The position numbers were made by a program, and so were the translations under genes. DNA of 32,377 nt, from positions 1 through 32,377 of the forward strand of contig JABMOT010000273.1 in NCBI GenBank assembly GCA_013202385.1, in the 5' to 3' direction. Positions 9,692-18,166 of this stretch are shown in pieces; the first letter of the stretch is position 1; each line of letters starts with the position of its first letter. The notes under the pieces were generated by a model. The model made no database searches. It was given only the letters and a program-made list of their open reading frames with translations, and was not told where the DNA came from. Source of the stretch: Fidelibacterota bacterium (GTDB taxonomy: Bacteria > Fidelibacterota > UBA8477 > JABMPR01).

Positions 9692-9705
9692 TCATATTTT
9701 ATGAT
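9691..9705. promoter_or_regulatory. Palindrome next to the -35 of the PilM-like gene
   Basis: ATCATA-TTT-TATGAT is a perfect 6-bp inverted repeat with a 3-nt centre, touching the outer edge of the candidate -35 hexamer. It is a plausible regulator site. The rest of the 288-nt divergent gap (9590-9877) is AT-rich and otherwise featureless to me; TATAAT at 9714-9719 could serve manA but lacks a good -35. Confidence 0.3.
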
Positions 9706-9877
9706 AAATTTAATATAATATTAATTGTATCGTTTTTTTAAGTTAAGTATACCCATTATCAGCTCCCTTTAGGAAAGCCTCAGATCAGAGCGGTTTTCAC
9801 ACAGTAAATGAATAAAGGGGACCAGATTTCATCCTGATTCCCATTGGAGAGGACCTCAACCTGGAATACTTTTAATC

Positions 9878-11113
9878 ATGAAAAAAAATGAAGTCTTAGA
9901 TTGTGAAAGCTCCCGCCCATTTCGACTTAAAAATAAAATCCAGCACTACAATTGGGGAGCCAGAAATGACCAAGCTTTTATTGCCCACCTGCTGGGTATA
10001 CATCCCGAATTTGACCAACCCTATGCTGAATTGTGGATGGGTGTGCATCAAAACTCTCCATCTCAAGTTCTGGATCTTCAAAATGGTACGACGGATCTCT
10101 CAGACTGGATTGCAGAAGATCCTAAAACCAGGCTATCTCTTCACAATTCCCCAGCCTTCTCCAGTGGATTACCTTACTTGTTAAAAGTGCTTTCAGCAGA
10201 ACAACCTCTCAGTATTCAGGCCCATCCGAATAAAACCCAGGCCGAGGTTCTTCATCAACAAGATCCAATAAATTATCCTGATGCTAACCATAAACCTGAA
10301 GTGGCTATAGCAATTGACCACCTTGATGCGCTTGTTGGCTTCATCAAACCTGAACAGTTCCATGACCTTCTCAAAAATACCCCTGAGCTAAATAATCTCC
10401 TTTTCAGTCAGAACGCGGGGTTGGTAAATCTTGAATTGGGAATATTAGAATTATTGCGACAAGGAGAGCATCAGAAAGACCGAGTGGAAGCATGCATCAA
10501 AGCCATTCATGAACGGCTCATCAAAAGAAATGAACACAATGAGACTGAGCAGTTATTTCTGGAGCTCTTTGAAGCTCATGGGAGTCAGGATATTGGACTC
10601 CTCTTTATGTTTTTTTTGAATAGAGTCCATCTGGGTCCAGGAGAGGCCGTCTTTCTGGCTCCCGGTGTCCCTCATGCTTATCTCCGGGGGAATATCATCG
10701 AGTGCATGGCGAATTCAGATAATGTTGTCCGTTTGGGTCTCACAGGAAAATTTTGCGATTCGAAGACCTTATCAGAAATTCTGGACTTCGACGCAAATCG
10801 GGAACACCGAATCGAAATACTGAGCGATGGTTACCTAAGCGAGTATATTTCCCCAACCAGGGAGTTTCGGTTAAAATCTTTAAACTTACTCCAGGGGGAA
10901 TCCAGAGCGTTTTCCTTCCGATCAAATCTCACGATGTTTTTACTACTAGAGGGTGAAATCAGCCTTCGTTGGCGTGGTGGAAATAATTCCTGCACCAGCG
11001 TCTACCGGCGTGGTGATTCATTTGTTGCGCCTGCAAACCTGGATGAATTTACTATCCAATCCAGAACGCATTCCAAATTGTATCTGGTTGATCTCCCCAC
11101 CAATGAGGACTAG
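9878..11113 (+). CDS. manA: Mannose-6-phosphate isomerase, class I
   Basis: Zinc enzyme interconverting fructose 6-phosphate and mannose 6-phosphate. The 411 residues contain the N-terminal NKIQHYNWGARNDQAFIAHLLG, metal ligands Gln114 and His116 in LSIQAHP, Glu141 in NHKPEVAIA, and His266 in LAPGVPHAYLRGNIIE, followed by ANSDNVVRLGLTGKF. All four ligands are present. Together with the phosphomannomutase-type gene at 20931-22307 this gives a route to mannose 1-phosphate for GDP-mannose and surface glycans. No clear Shine-Dalgarno precedes the ATG. Its TAG overlaps the TAG of the convergent downstream gene within a shared CTAG. Confidence 0.95.
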   Translation: MKKNEVLDCESSRPFRLKNKIQHYNWGARNDQAFIAHLLGIHPEFDQPYAELWMGVHQNSPSQVLDLQNGTTDLSDWIAEDPKTRLSLHNSPAFSSGLPYLLKVLSAEQPLSIQAHPNKTQAEVLHQQDPINYPDANHKPEVAIAIDHLDALVGFIKPEQFHDLLKNTPELNNLLFSQNAGLVNLELGILELLRQGEHQKDRVEACIKAIHERLIKRNEHNETEQLFLELFEAHGSQDIGLLFMFFLNRVHLGPGEAVFLAPGVPHAYLRGNIIECMANSDNVVRLGLTGKFCDSKTLSEILDFDANREHRIEILSDGYLSEYISPTREFRLKSLNLLQGESRAFSFRSNLTMFLLLEGEISLRWRGGNNSCTSVYRRGDSFVAPANLDEFTIQSRTHSKLYLVDLPTNED

Positions 11114-11688
11114 GTCGCTCGCGCTTCTAATTTGAATTTTTCAGAAACTATGGTTGGTTTGACACTGGCCCAGCGCAACATAAGATTCACAGATTCACCC
11201 ATATCATCGAGCTTAATGGGGTCAAGGAAAGCCGTCACTCTGACAAAATACTCACTATCGCCAGAGAGTCCCTCTGTGTTAACAATCACCAGCTGTGTCA
11301 CGGTGATGTAGGTATCCTTTGCTGCTTCTACTGTAAAGAATCTCTCTATCTCTCTACTTTCCGAGTTCACCAGATAAAAGACCTCAGCTTCTTTATCAAA
11401 TCTAAAACCATTCACGACTTCCTTGGTTTGTAAAGGCGTAGCATCTCCAGCCGCAAAGAGTTCAAACTTAAAGTGCAGCGTAATATTTTCACCGGAAAGC
11501 AACACAGCATCTAGCGTTTCAGTAAAGGAATTGGCTAGTTTGGTATCACATACAATCTCATGTTTGATCCCGGAATATTCCAATTCAAGTGTCTCGAACC
11601 AAGGATTGCTCGAGATGACTGACGATAGAAAAAGTTGGGTAACTGCTATTAGCGATGCGTTGAAGGTTTGGGCTATCAGATCAAACAT
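11110..11688 (-). CDS. DUF4390-like exported protein (tentative)
   Basis: A 192-residue protein with a hydrophobic N-terminus (residues ~3-26) that could be a signal anchor, though it lacks basic residues. The remainder alternates beta strands: a helix SFTETLDAVLLSGENITLHFKF followed by strands, and near the end FVRVTAFLDPIKLDDMG and NLMLRWAS. The order of a long helix 'leeAL..G..l.f' and a final 'r..LD' strand recalls DUF4390 periplasmic proteins, whose function is unknown. It follows the DUF3667 gene by 15 nt and is probably cotranscribed with it. Family assignment is by eye and moderate at best. Confidence 0.5.
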   Translation of the reverse strand: MFDLIAQTFNASLIAVTQLFLSSVISSNPWFETLELEYSGIKHEIVCDTKLANSFTETLDAVLLSGENITLHFKFELFAAGDATPLQTKEVVNGFRFDKEAEVFYLVNSESREIERFFTVEAAKDTYITVTQLVIVNTEGLSGDSEYFVRVTAFLDPIKLDDMGESVNLMLRWASVKPTIVSEKFKLEARAT

Positions 11689-11703
11689 AATTCAGTGCTC
11701 TCG

Positions 11704-12630
11704 TTATCCTGAGTTTCCCAGAAAAAAACCAATGGCCGTGGCTGCCAGCGTTAGCGTCATCACTAACCCGATCGTTATTCCATAGCTGACCAGAAGTAAC
11801 AGCATTTTCGATAGTGTTTTAGAATGTGACTGTAAATAAAAGCTTTTCAAGGCCAGATAAAGATAAATGAGACTGGCAAGAATGACGGCCCACATGATGA
11901 GTTTAAAGTCAAAGAGGACTGTCAGAATTAAGAGGCTAAAAATAACTGCGTGAACATGCAGGCTAAAAATCAGATGCTCGATGTATAATTTTTTACGTCT
12001 CCAGTAGAGTGCTTTTAATTGGAGCGCAGCGACTGGGAGCAGAAAAAACATCATTTTGGCAAAGTTATCACTGAAGTTGGACAAAAAGTCATCCTGTTGA
12101 ACGTTAAAACGACTCTCCCCCACGCTTATTGAGATGGGCGAGGCAGAACTATTGTGATCGGCTTCTGCGAGACCTGCACCCGCTTTAAGGTATTCATCAC
12201 CTTTGAGTTCTTGTGCTTTGGAGTCTACAACCTTTTCGAGAGCTCCATCGATATGGCCTGACTCAGTAAATTCTTTTAGAAATTGATTGTTCTGAAAACT
12301 GGGAATCAGGGTTTTCAATGAAAGGGACAGGAAGAACAAAACGCTGGCAACCAAGTAGATCCGAACGGGCGGCAGATAACTTATTCGCCGACCGAGCACA
12401 TATTCAGTCGTTAAGAAACCAGGTTTTAAAAAAAGAAGTTTCAGGCTACGCAACAAACGCGAATCAACATCCAGAAGCTCTTCCAGGAAGTCAGCAAAAA
12501 AATCTTTGAACGAAATGTGGTATGCCCTATTTTTTTGCCCGCATTGGGGGCAAAAGTTTGAGTCACCCACGGTTCCGCAGTTGCGACATGGGCCATTCTG
12601 GTTCGGTATTGACTTTTGCTTAAGCATCAT
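11704..12630 (-). CDS. DUF3667-type zinc-ribbon integral membrane protein
   Basis: 308 residues. A short zinc ribbon with CxxC pairs (Cys15/Cys18 and Cys27/Cys30, ending CPQCGQKN) is followed by the family core: a LDVDSRLLRSLKLLFLKPGFL helix, YVLGRRISYLPPVRIYL and a first membrane segment at about 92-108. A polar, probably non-cytoplasmic loop follows, then three to four hydrophobic segments to the C-terminus. This matches DUF3667, common in Bacteroidota and relatives and without known function. Two consecutive ATGs begin the gene; no obvious ribosome site. It appears to lead a two-gene unit with the DUF4390-like gene. Confidence 0.8.
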   Translation of the reverse strand: MMLKQKSIPNQNGPCRNCGTVGDSNFCPQCGQKNRAYHISFKDFFADFLEELLDVDSRLLRSLKLLFLKPGFLTTEYVLGRRISYLPPVRIYLVASVLFFLSLSLKTLIPSFQNNQFLKEFTESGHIDGALEKVVDSKAQELKGDEYLKAGAGLAEADHNSSASPISISVGESRFNVQQDDFLSNFSDNFAKMMFFLLPVAALQLKALYWRRKKLYIEHLIFSLHVHAVIFSLLILTVLFDFKLIMWAVILASLIYLYLALKSFYLQSHSKTLSKMLLLLVSYGITIGLVMTLTLAATAIGFFLGNSG

Positions 12631-12734
12631 TGAAGTCTAAATTTAGCAGTTATTGTGGACAAGGTTAGTCTTTTTTCATATTAGCAACTATTAATGCGAG
12701 GAACAGTGTCATCAAGTCAGTCGATATCAGAATA

Positions 12735-13163
12735 TTGAGTGTTGAAATCGAACGTGTACACAGTCTCGAGCGGATGATTTTTAAAAGTGTCCGATCGACT
12801 GAGGAAAAGTTGATTTATGTGCGTAACAATCGACCCATTCTCCTTGTAGCTTTCAAAGAAAATACGCAGGTTGGGTTTAAGCTGGGGTATGTGATTCCAG
12901 GCACCCAAACCCTTTTCTCATGGCTTGGAGGTGTTCATTCTCTGCATCGTCGAAGCGGTATAGGTCAGCATTTATTGGAGCGCCAGGAAGCGTTAGCCAG
13001 GGAGATGGGGCTGGACAAAATTTATTTCACAAGCTATGATCGCTACGAGGCCATGATCAGACTTGGGGAAAAAAATGGCTATGAATTAATAAAAACTGAA
13101 CCCGATGTAGGAGAAATCAAGTATTGGTACCAAAAGAATTTGTCCTCAGGAGCTTTCGGCTAG
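12735..13163 (+). CDS. Small GNAT-family N-acetyltransferase
   Basis: A 142-residue single-domain GNAT. The acetyl-CoA pyrophosphate loop is RRSGIGQHLLERQEALAREMG (begins at 72), preceded by strand FSWLGGVHSLH and followed by KIYFTSYDRYEAMIRLGEKNGYEL, a typical beta5-alpha4 end. The start is TTG at 12735: upstream in-frame codons contain no ATG, GTG or TTG, and the later ATG (residue 14) would remove the first beta strand. Substrate cannot be inferred. It stands alone between divergent and codirectional genes. Confidence 0.8.
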   Translation: MSVEIERVHSLERMIFKSVRSTEEKLIYVRNNRPILLVAFKENTQVGFKLGYVIPGTQTLFSWLGGVHSLHRRSGIGQHLLERQEALAREMGLDKIYFTSYDRYEAMIRLGEKNGYELIKTEPDVGEIKYWYQKNLSSGAFG

Positions 13164-13256
13164 CCCCCAAGACCCTGAAGCATCTGTAGCCATTTCATTC
13201 TTTCTCAGATTTGCAATCAGGTTAGCTTAAGCGCAGTGTTATAGGAGAATTGGGAT

Positions 13257-13937
13257 ATGTCAAACATGCTTAGGAATCTCACTATCAAATCATTATTGCT
13301 CATATTGCTTTTTACATTACCATCCCTGAGTCTGGCTCAATCACGATCCACGGATGCCAAAAGTTTGCATCAAAAGATTGATAAACTCAGCCAAATGTTA
13401 ACTGAGCTAAAAACAGAGCAGGATCGTTCACAAAGCATCACAACCGAAATTGAAACACCAAATAGCGGCTTTACAAAGCGAGATAGTCTTCGCCTCCTGG
13501 CATTGAGAAGGAAACAGGCCGAATCAAGTGCCATGATTGATGCACTCACTGAAGACATCATAAAAATCAGCAAAGAGCTGGAAGATCCCAGAAAACGATA
13601 TGCGCTGGCAAAACGAATGCAAGCTGCCCGTGAACCTGAAACAGTGCTTGTTGATTCCGCAGTTTCGAAAAAACACACTATTTCAGAATCGATCTCTGCT
13701 CGATCAATAGATCTTGCTGCTGTGAAATTGGTTCGTCAGGGAAATTCACTTGACCAAGCCCGGCTACTTACTATTGATCAACTCTCAGATGATCAGGTAC
13801 TAGCATTTTATCGCGGTTTAGCCAAAGTTGATCGCTATGAACTCTACGATATTGCAGATGAAATCTCTATCTCTGAAAAAGTCGATCCCATCAAAGCACG
13901 CCGCTCCGCCATTTATTTTTATCTCTATACCAGGTAA
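13257..13937 (+). CDS. Exported coiled-coil protein of unknown function
   Basis: 226 residues starting with a clear signal peptide: MSNMLRNLTIKS, hydrophobic LLLILLFTLPSLSLA, likely cleavage after LAQ near residue 28. The mature N-terminal half is charged, heptad-like and probably coiled coil (about 33-115), with long runs rich in Lys, Glu, Leu and Ser. The C-terminal ~75 residues look like a small helical domain, with DQARLLTIDQLSDDQVLAF and DRYELYDIADEI. I recognise no family. The ribosome site GGAGAATTGGGA is good. TAATG joins it to the next gene (1-nt overlap), so it is likely cotranslated with the lipoprotein. Confidence 0.8.
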   Translation: MSNMLRNLTIKSLLLILLFTLPSLSLAQSRSTDAKSLHQKIDKLSQMLTELKTEQDRSQSITTEIETPNSGFTKRDSLRLLALRRKQAESSAMIDALTEDIIKISKELEDPRKRYALAKRMQAAREPETVLVDSAVSKKHTISESISARSIDLAAVKLVRQGNSLDQARLLTIDQLSDDQVLAFYRGLAKVDRYELYDIADEISISEKVDPIKARRSAIYFYLYTR

Positions 13938-14851
13938 TGCTCAAACTTTTTTATTCTGCCCTTTTTGCCTTATTGTTCCTGGGTTGTAGCCGTGGACAGC
14001 TTTCATACTATGAACAGGGAAATCTCCACACGAGGAATTTTCTTAAGCATGTTTCTGACAGGGATAAACTTCAGGATGACTATTATGAAGTTCGACGTAA
14101 TGATAAGGGTCAGATAACATCAGCTAGACATCTCTCCTCAAAGCGGCAGCTTGAAGAGAAGAGCTCCTACACCTATTCTCGAAAAGGTCAACTCAGCAGA
14201 CACCATATGGTAACGTATTTTGAGAAGGGTCCTCCTCGCATTTCCAAAGAATGGTCATATACAAATGGTCGTGTTGTCAAACGAGAAGAACAATGGTTTA
14301 CCCGCTCTCACAACCTTGAAAAAAAGATGAGCATCTACTATGATCCAAATCAGCAAGTTTTTTTGGAGGAGACCTGGGGTCTTGCCAAAAATATAGAGAG
14401 CTCTACTGAATATTACTATGATTACGAACATCGACTGGATAAATCCAGACGAAATTTCTATCTGCCTGATGGCAGCCTGAGGGATTATTGGCTGACCATT
14501 TATAACGATGAGGTTCAGATTATTAATGAGGACCACTATTTGCCCGATAACTCGCTCATCGCTTTTTATCGCTATAGCTATCATCCTGTAAAAGAATTCA
14601 GGCAGCACGAAGAGATATTAGATGAATCTCGAGCCATTTTTATTTCCAGAAGCTTTGATGAATATGGACTTATTCTGGTCGAAGAAGAAAGTGATCGAAA
14701 TTTGGAGCTACTAAAAAGAGCGGTCTACGAATATACCGAAAACCATAAACCAAAATTCGTTCATTATTATGGTCCTGACAGAAAATTATTATCTACTGCC
14801 AAATACACACAACCGCGATATCTGGAAGCATTCCGGACACCGGGACTTTAG
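13937..14851 (+). CDS. Lipoprotein with tyrosine-rich beta repeats
   Basis: 304 residues with a lipobox LFLGC at 13-17 (Cys17 acylated), so it should be anchored in a membrane facing the periplasm or surface. After it come several imperfect repeats of about 20-30 residues with the pattern YY-D..G.....(R/K), for example YYEVRRNDKGQITSARH, YTYSRKGQLSRHH and YYDYEHRLDKSRRNFY, reminiscent of YD/MORN-like antiparallel strands. I do not assign a named family. It overlaps the coiled-coil gene by 1 nt and is followed after 9 nt by a DJ-1-family gene, suggesting a three-gene operon. Confidence 0.8.
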   Translation: MLKLFYSALFALLFLGCSRGQLSYYEQGNLHTRNFLKHVSDRDKLQDDYYEVRRNDKGQITSARHLSSKRQLEEKSSYTYSRKGQLSRHHMVTYFEKGPPRISKEWSYTNGRVVKREEQWFTRSHNLEKKMSIYYDPNQQVFLEETWGLAKNIESSTEYYYDYEHRLDKSRRNFYLPDGSLRDYWLTIYNDEVQIINEDHYLPDNSLIAFYRYSYHPVKEFRQHEEILDESRAIFISRSFDEYGLILVEEESDRNLELLKRAVYEYTENHKPKFVHYYGPDRKLLSTAKYTQPRYLEAFRTPGL

Positions 14852-14860
14852 GAGAATCAT

Positions 14861-15409
14861 ATGAAAAATATCCTGGTACCCATCGCTGAAGGATTTGAAG
14901 AAATTGAGGCGATTACGATTATAGATTTGCTCCGACGAGCCGGTGCGGAAGTGGTAGTGGCAGGCTTGAAAAAGCGTAATGTACAAGGATCCCACGGTGT
15001 TAAAATTGTTGCGGATACAGTTCTGGCAGAGGTGTTGAATGAGATCTGGGACATGATCGTTCTCCCTGGTGGCGTTCCTGGTGCACCCAACCTCATGGAT
15101 GATGATCGGATTATAAAATTGTTAAGGGATCAAGCTGCTGCCAATAAGACTTCAGCTGCTATTTGTGCTGCTCCTACCGTCCTTGAGAAAGCCGGTCTTA
15201 CCGGCAAGAAAAAAGTGACCTCCCATCCAGCATGGGCAGATAGAATGACGACGGCAGTTCACACAGGGGAACGAGTCCAGGTCGCCGACTTACTGGTGAC
15301 AGGCCAGGCTGCAGGAAGCGCCATGGAATTTGCCTTCAAACTAATAGAGACACTATTTGGCGCCGAAAAAGTTGCTGAAGTAAATACTGGAGTACTGGCC
15401 AGACTTTAG
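14861..15409 (+). CDS. DJ-1/PfpI family protein (YajL/ThiJ type)
   Basis: 182 residues that align along the whole DJ-1 fold. The catalytic features keep DJ-1 spacing: Glu14 in AEGFEEIEA, nucleophilic Cys102 in SAAICAAPTVL and His122 in TSHPAW, corresponding to human DJ-1 Glu18, Cys106 and His126. Members act in oxidative or carbonyl stress, as chaperones or glyoxalase/deglycase-like enzymes; the exact activity is debated. It has a strong ribosome site (AGGAG, 5-6 nt before ATG) and follows the lipoprotein gene by 9 nt. Its stop lies 3 nt from the stop of the convergent lipase-like gene. Confidence 0.93.
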   Translation: MKNILVPIAEGFEEIEAITIIDLLRRAGAEVVVAGLKKRNVQGSHGVKIVADTVLAEVLNEIWDMIVLPGGVPGAPNLMDDDRIIKLLRDQAAANKTSAAICAAPTVLEKAGLTGKKKVTSHPAWADRMTTAVHTGERVQVADLLVTGQAAGSAMEFAFKLIETLFGAEKVAEVNTGVLARL

Positions 15410-15412
15410 TGC

Positions 15413-16633
15413 TTAATCAGCCCTAAGGCTATCGAACCATGCTTCAGAGAGTAACAGCGACGGGAAAAATCCCGTTGCGTGGTTTGCCCCCAGCAATGGA
15501 ATCAAATCAACACTCAAACCACCATTCGCTACCATAGATGCATAAGCGGTCGTGGTATTTTCATAAGCCACAATATCATCAGAAGTCCCGTGAAATAACC
15601 TTACCGGGGCAATCGGTCCCCAGCCAAGTAAGGTGTTTTCTTGAAGGGCCGCTGCTACCATTTGCTCTCCCCCCTGAAGAAAAGCTGTTCTAAATTCTGA
15701 TTGAAATAGCGAGTCTAAATCTGTTGGGAGTTGGTCGTTTAGATCCCCCACACTTTGACTGCCATCAAACATGCCAGGTATCATTGAAGCATAGGGCTCC
15801 ATGAAAATATCATCGAGACGGTTCCACTCATAAACATCATCATAGGCTGCAACGACGAAAGCAAGTAAGGCAGGACTGTTAAAGGTTTCAAGTTGAAGCA
15901 AATTTCTGGTTGTACTGATTAAATCGTAGGGTCCGGACATGGGAGCCACACCTGTCAACTGAAATTCATCTGAATGGTCTGTTTCCATGATTTGATGTGC
16001 AGCCATGGTAACATATCCACCTTCAGAATAGCCTGCCAGAAATAGTCTTTCGCTAAGTGCCAGATCGTTTGTGCAGGCATATTTTCGAGTCGCTCGAATC
16101 AGATCCATAACAGCATTTGCTGAAAGCTGAGCATTCAGGTAGGGGTGCATCATATCTGAATTGCCCAACCCTAAATAGTCTGGTGCCACAGTTAAAAATC
16201 CTTTCATGGCATACAGCAATGCATCGAATGCGTAGACGGGATTTTCTGAACCCACTTCATCACGTTTTAAAGACGTACCATGTTGGACGCTGACCACATC
16301 ATATGTATTCAGCCCCCGTGGAATAAACATGACACCTGAGGCTGGAGTAATCTCATTATTTTTATCCAAAGTTTTATACAGAACACTATAAGCATCTACA
16401 GTATACTCCAGATCAAAACCAATGGGTGCACCAAATTGGGTAAGGTAGGCCTGCACCAGTTCGGGCGTAATAGTAATGACCAGCTTTGCTTCAACGAGCT
16501 CACCCTGGACTCCTGACGGATTACAGGCATCGACAGGTTCATCGTTTTCACAAGCAATAAATGCAATTGATACTATGAATGAAAGTGCAATAAGCTTTAT
16601 GGGGACCCAGAACAGTCCAAATTGTTTTCTCAT
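15413..16633 (-). CDS. Alpha/beta hydrolase lipoprotein (secretory lipase-like)
   Basis: 406 residues. A signal peptide ends in a lipobox, FIAC at 25-28, so the enzyme is predicted to be lipid-anchored outside the cytoplasm. The hydrolase domain shows VAPDYLGLG (149-157), nucleophile Ser203 in AGYSEGGY, Asp352 in FHGTSDDIVAY and His385 in GANHATG, a complete triad. The GYSEGGY elbow and PDYLGLG resemble secretory lipases of the LIP family, which attack esters and short acylglycerols. It lies 11 nt after the PfkB kinase and has AAGGAAAA before its ATG. An extracellular esterase/lipase is the best call; substrate unknown. Confidence 0.85.
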   Translation of the reverse strand: MRKQFGLFWVPIKLIALSFIVSIAFIACENDEPVDACNPSGVQGELVEAKLVITITPELVQAYLTQFGAPIGFDLEYTVDAYSVLYKTLDKNNEITPASGVMFIPRGLNTYDVVSVQHGTSLKRDEVGSENPVYAFDALLYAMKGFLTVAPDYLGLGNSDMMHPYLNAQLSANAVMDLIRATRKYACTNDLALSERLFLAGYSEGGYVTMAAHQIMETDHSDEFQLTGVAPMSGPYDLISTTRNLLQLETFNSPALLAFVVAAYDDVYEWNRLDDIFMEPYASMIPGMFDGSQSVGDLNDQLPTDLDSLFQSEFRTAFLQGGEQMVAAALQENTLLGWGPIAPVRLFHGTSDDIVAYENTTTAYASMVANGGLSVDLIPLLGANHATGFFPSLLLSEAWFDSLRAD

Positions 16634-16644
16634 TAAAATTTTCC

Positions 16645-17544
16645 TTAAAATTGACTCATTAATACAAACGCGTCATAACGGTCATCCAGATCTGATTCTT
16701 CCAAATAAGTGATGCCATCTACTGAAAAATTCTCTACGCAAAAGGACGCCAGGACAGAACCAAATATCACAGCAAGTTTCATATTGTCAAATGAATGATC
16801 CTTGGATTGTGCCAGATAACCGATTAGGGCACCTACAAAGGTGTCCCCGGCACCCGTCGGGTCGATAACTTCATCTAAAACCAGTCCGGGGGCAGAAAAG
16901 ACTTGGGATTCATGAAAAAGTAAGGCGCCGTGCTGCCCTTTCTTGATCACAATCCATTTTGGTCCCATAGCCTGAAGTTTTCTGGCTGCCTTGGCAAAAT
17001 TACGCTCATCGGTCAACATTCTTGCTTCTTCATCATTAATTACCAGCATATCAACTCGTTTGAAGAGCGCGATAAGATCATCCAATGCAGTGTTTATCCA
17101 TAAATTCATTGTATCAAGAACGACGAAAGGTTTGGAATTCATCTGGTCCAGCACATGATGTTGCAAACCTGGGTGGATGTTTGCCAGCAATACATAGCCA
17201 GCATCCTTATAGGTTTCTGGGAGCGTTGGATTAAAGCTTTCGAACACATTTAAATCAGTAAACAGGGTCGTTCTGTCGTCAAAGTTGTCGGCATAGCGCC
17301 CGCCCCAACGAAAGGTTTTTCCCGATTCAATGGATAACCCGGTCAGATCTACCCGATGATCTTTAAATAGGGTGATCACCGATTCTGGAAAATCCTCACC
17401 GACGACTCCAACAATACTTGGATTGGAAAAATAGCTGGCTGCAATTGAACAATAACTGGTTGACCCCCCGGGGACATCCGTTACAGATCCCGCTGGTGCT
17501 ACGATGGTGTCTAGTGCTAGTGAACCTACAATAATTAATGACAT
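16645..17544 (-). CDS. PfkB-family sugar or nucleoside kinase
   Basis: 299 residues of ribokinase fold. The N-terminal VGSLALDTIVAP and PGGSTSYCSIAAS segments, GVVGEDFP (46-53), and the C-terminal PfkB signature IDPTGAGDTFVGAL (227-240), with catalytic base Asp234 and anion-hole Gly residues, are all present. The substrate is not obvious; the lid segment with FRWGGRYAD (78-86) differs from ribokinase and fructokinase, and a nucleoside or sugar derivative is possible. Ribosome site GAGG 5-6 nt before ATG. The lipase-like gene follows 11 nt downstream, so the two likely share a transcript. Confidence 0.88.
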   Translation of the reverse strand: MSLIIVGSLALDTIVAPAGSVTDVPGGSTSYCSIAASYFSNPSIVGVVGEDFPESVITLFKDHRVDLTGLSIESGKTFRWGGRYADNFDDRTTLFTDLNVFESFNPTLPETYKDAGYVLLANIHPGLQHHVLDQMNSKPFVVLDTMNLWINTALDDLIALFKRVDMLVINDEEARMLTDERNFAKAARKLQAMGPKWIVIKKGQHGALLFHESQVFSAPGLVLDEVIDPTGAGDTFVGALIGYLAQSKDHSFDNMKLAVIFGSVLASFCVENFSVDGITYLEESDLDDRYDAFVLMSQF

Positions 17545-17607
17545 TCATACCTCATATTTTTCGCATTGTCTCTCTGCTGCCAAATTGCTTGCTAATCCAC
17601 TTGACTC

Positions 17608-17623
17608 CAATGATTTTTCATTG
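17608..17623. promoter_or_regulatory. Palindrome in the PfkB / CcmH-like divergent gap
   Basis: CAATGA-TTTT-TCATTG is a perfect 6-bp inverted repeat starting 2 nt after a TTGACT (17601-17606) that could be a -35 for the rightward gene. No good -10 follows at the right distance. The site could be an operator; nothing else stands out in 17545-17654. Confidence 0.25.
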
Positions 17624-17654
17624 AACCCCCTGTTTTCTCGTCTAGATTCTCTAC

Positions 17655-18158
17655 ATGAAAACATTACTAATGATACTCTTGACAGCAGTGGTGAGCATGG
17701 CAAATGCTCAGGAATACGAATTCTACAATAAAGAGCTCAGCAAAGCGCAAAATGAGCAGGCGATCTTTCTTGAAAAAAACCTGATGGCCACGTGTTGCTT
17801 TGGTGGACCCATATATATGCATGGCAAAAACCAACGGACCGAAGAAGCCAAAATCACTATTCGACGCTTACTGGTTGAAGGTAAAACCACGGATCAAATA
17901 TTAGATCATTTCAGGAATAGCATTGACCCCCGGACGAATCAACCCTTTGGAAATCGCATATTGGCCTCGCCAAAAGCAAGCGAAACCGTAGGCAAAGTTT
18001 CTTATTGGATGGTTGTCGTTTTCAGTATTATCGGACTTGGCTTATTTGGCTTTGCTTTGAAGAAGCTTAGAGTTAAAAAAATGAATCCTAATACTAAAAA
18101 GCAACTCTCAGATGAAACGCTTAAGAAGATCGAATCCGAACTTTCAGAAGAAAAGTGA
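17655..18158 (+). CDS. CcmH/NrfF-like cytochrome c biogenesis protein with adjacent cysteines
   Basis: 167 residues: signal peptide (1-18, ending SMANA), a CcmH-like domain, a membrane helix (about 116-135) and a charged cytoplasmic tail. The domain has the CcmH layout: cysteine motif, then IRRLLVEGKTTDQILDHFRN and GNRILASP. In CcmH the motif is CxxC and reduces apocytochrome c. Here it is ATCCFGG with Cys47-Cys48 adjacent, so redox chemistry may differ. No other ccm genes or CXXCH cytochromes are in the window. The short 8-nt gap to the convergent BFN gene leaves no terminator. Confidence 0.75.
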   Translation: MKTLLMILLTAVVSMANAQEYEFYNKELSKAQNEQAIFLEKNLMATCCFGGPIYMHGKNQRTEEAKITIRRLLVEGKTTDQILDHFRNSIDPRTNQPFGNRILASPKASETVGKVSYWMVVVFSIIGLGLFGFALKKLRVKKMNPNTKKQLSDETLKKIESELSEEK

Positions 18159-18166
18159 GGTAAACT

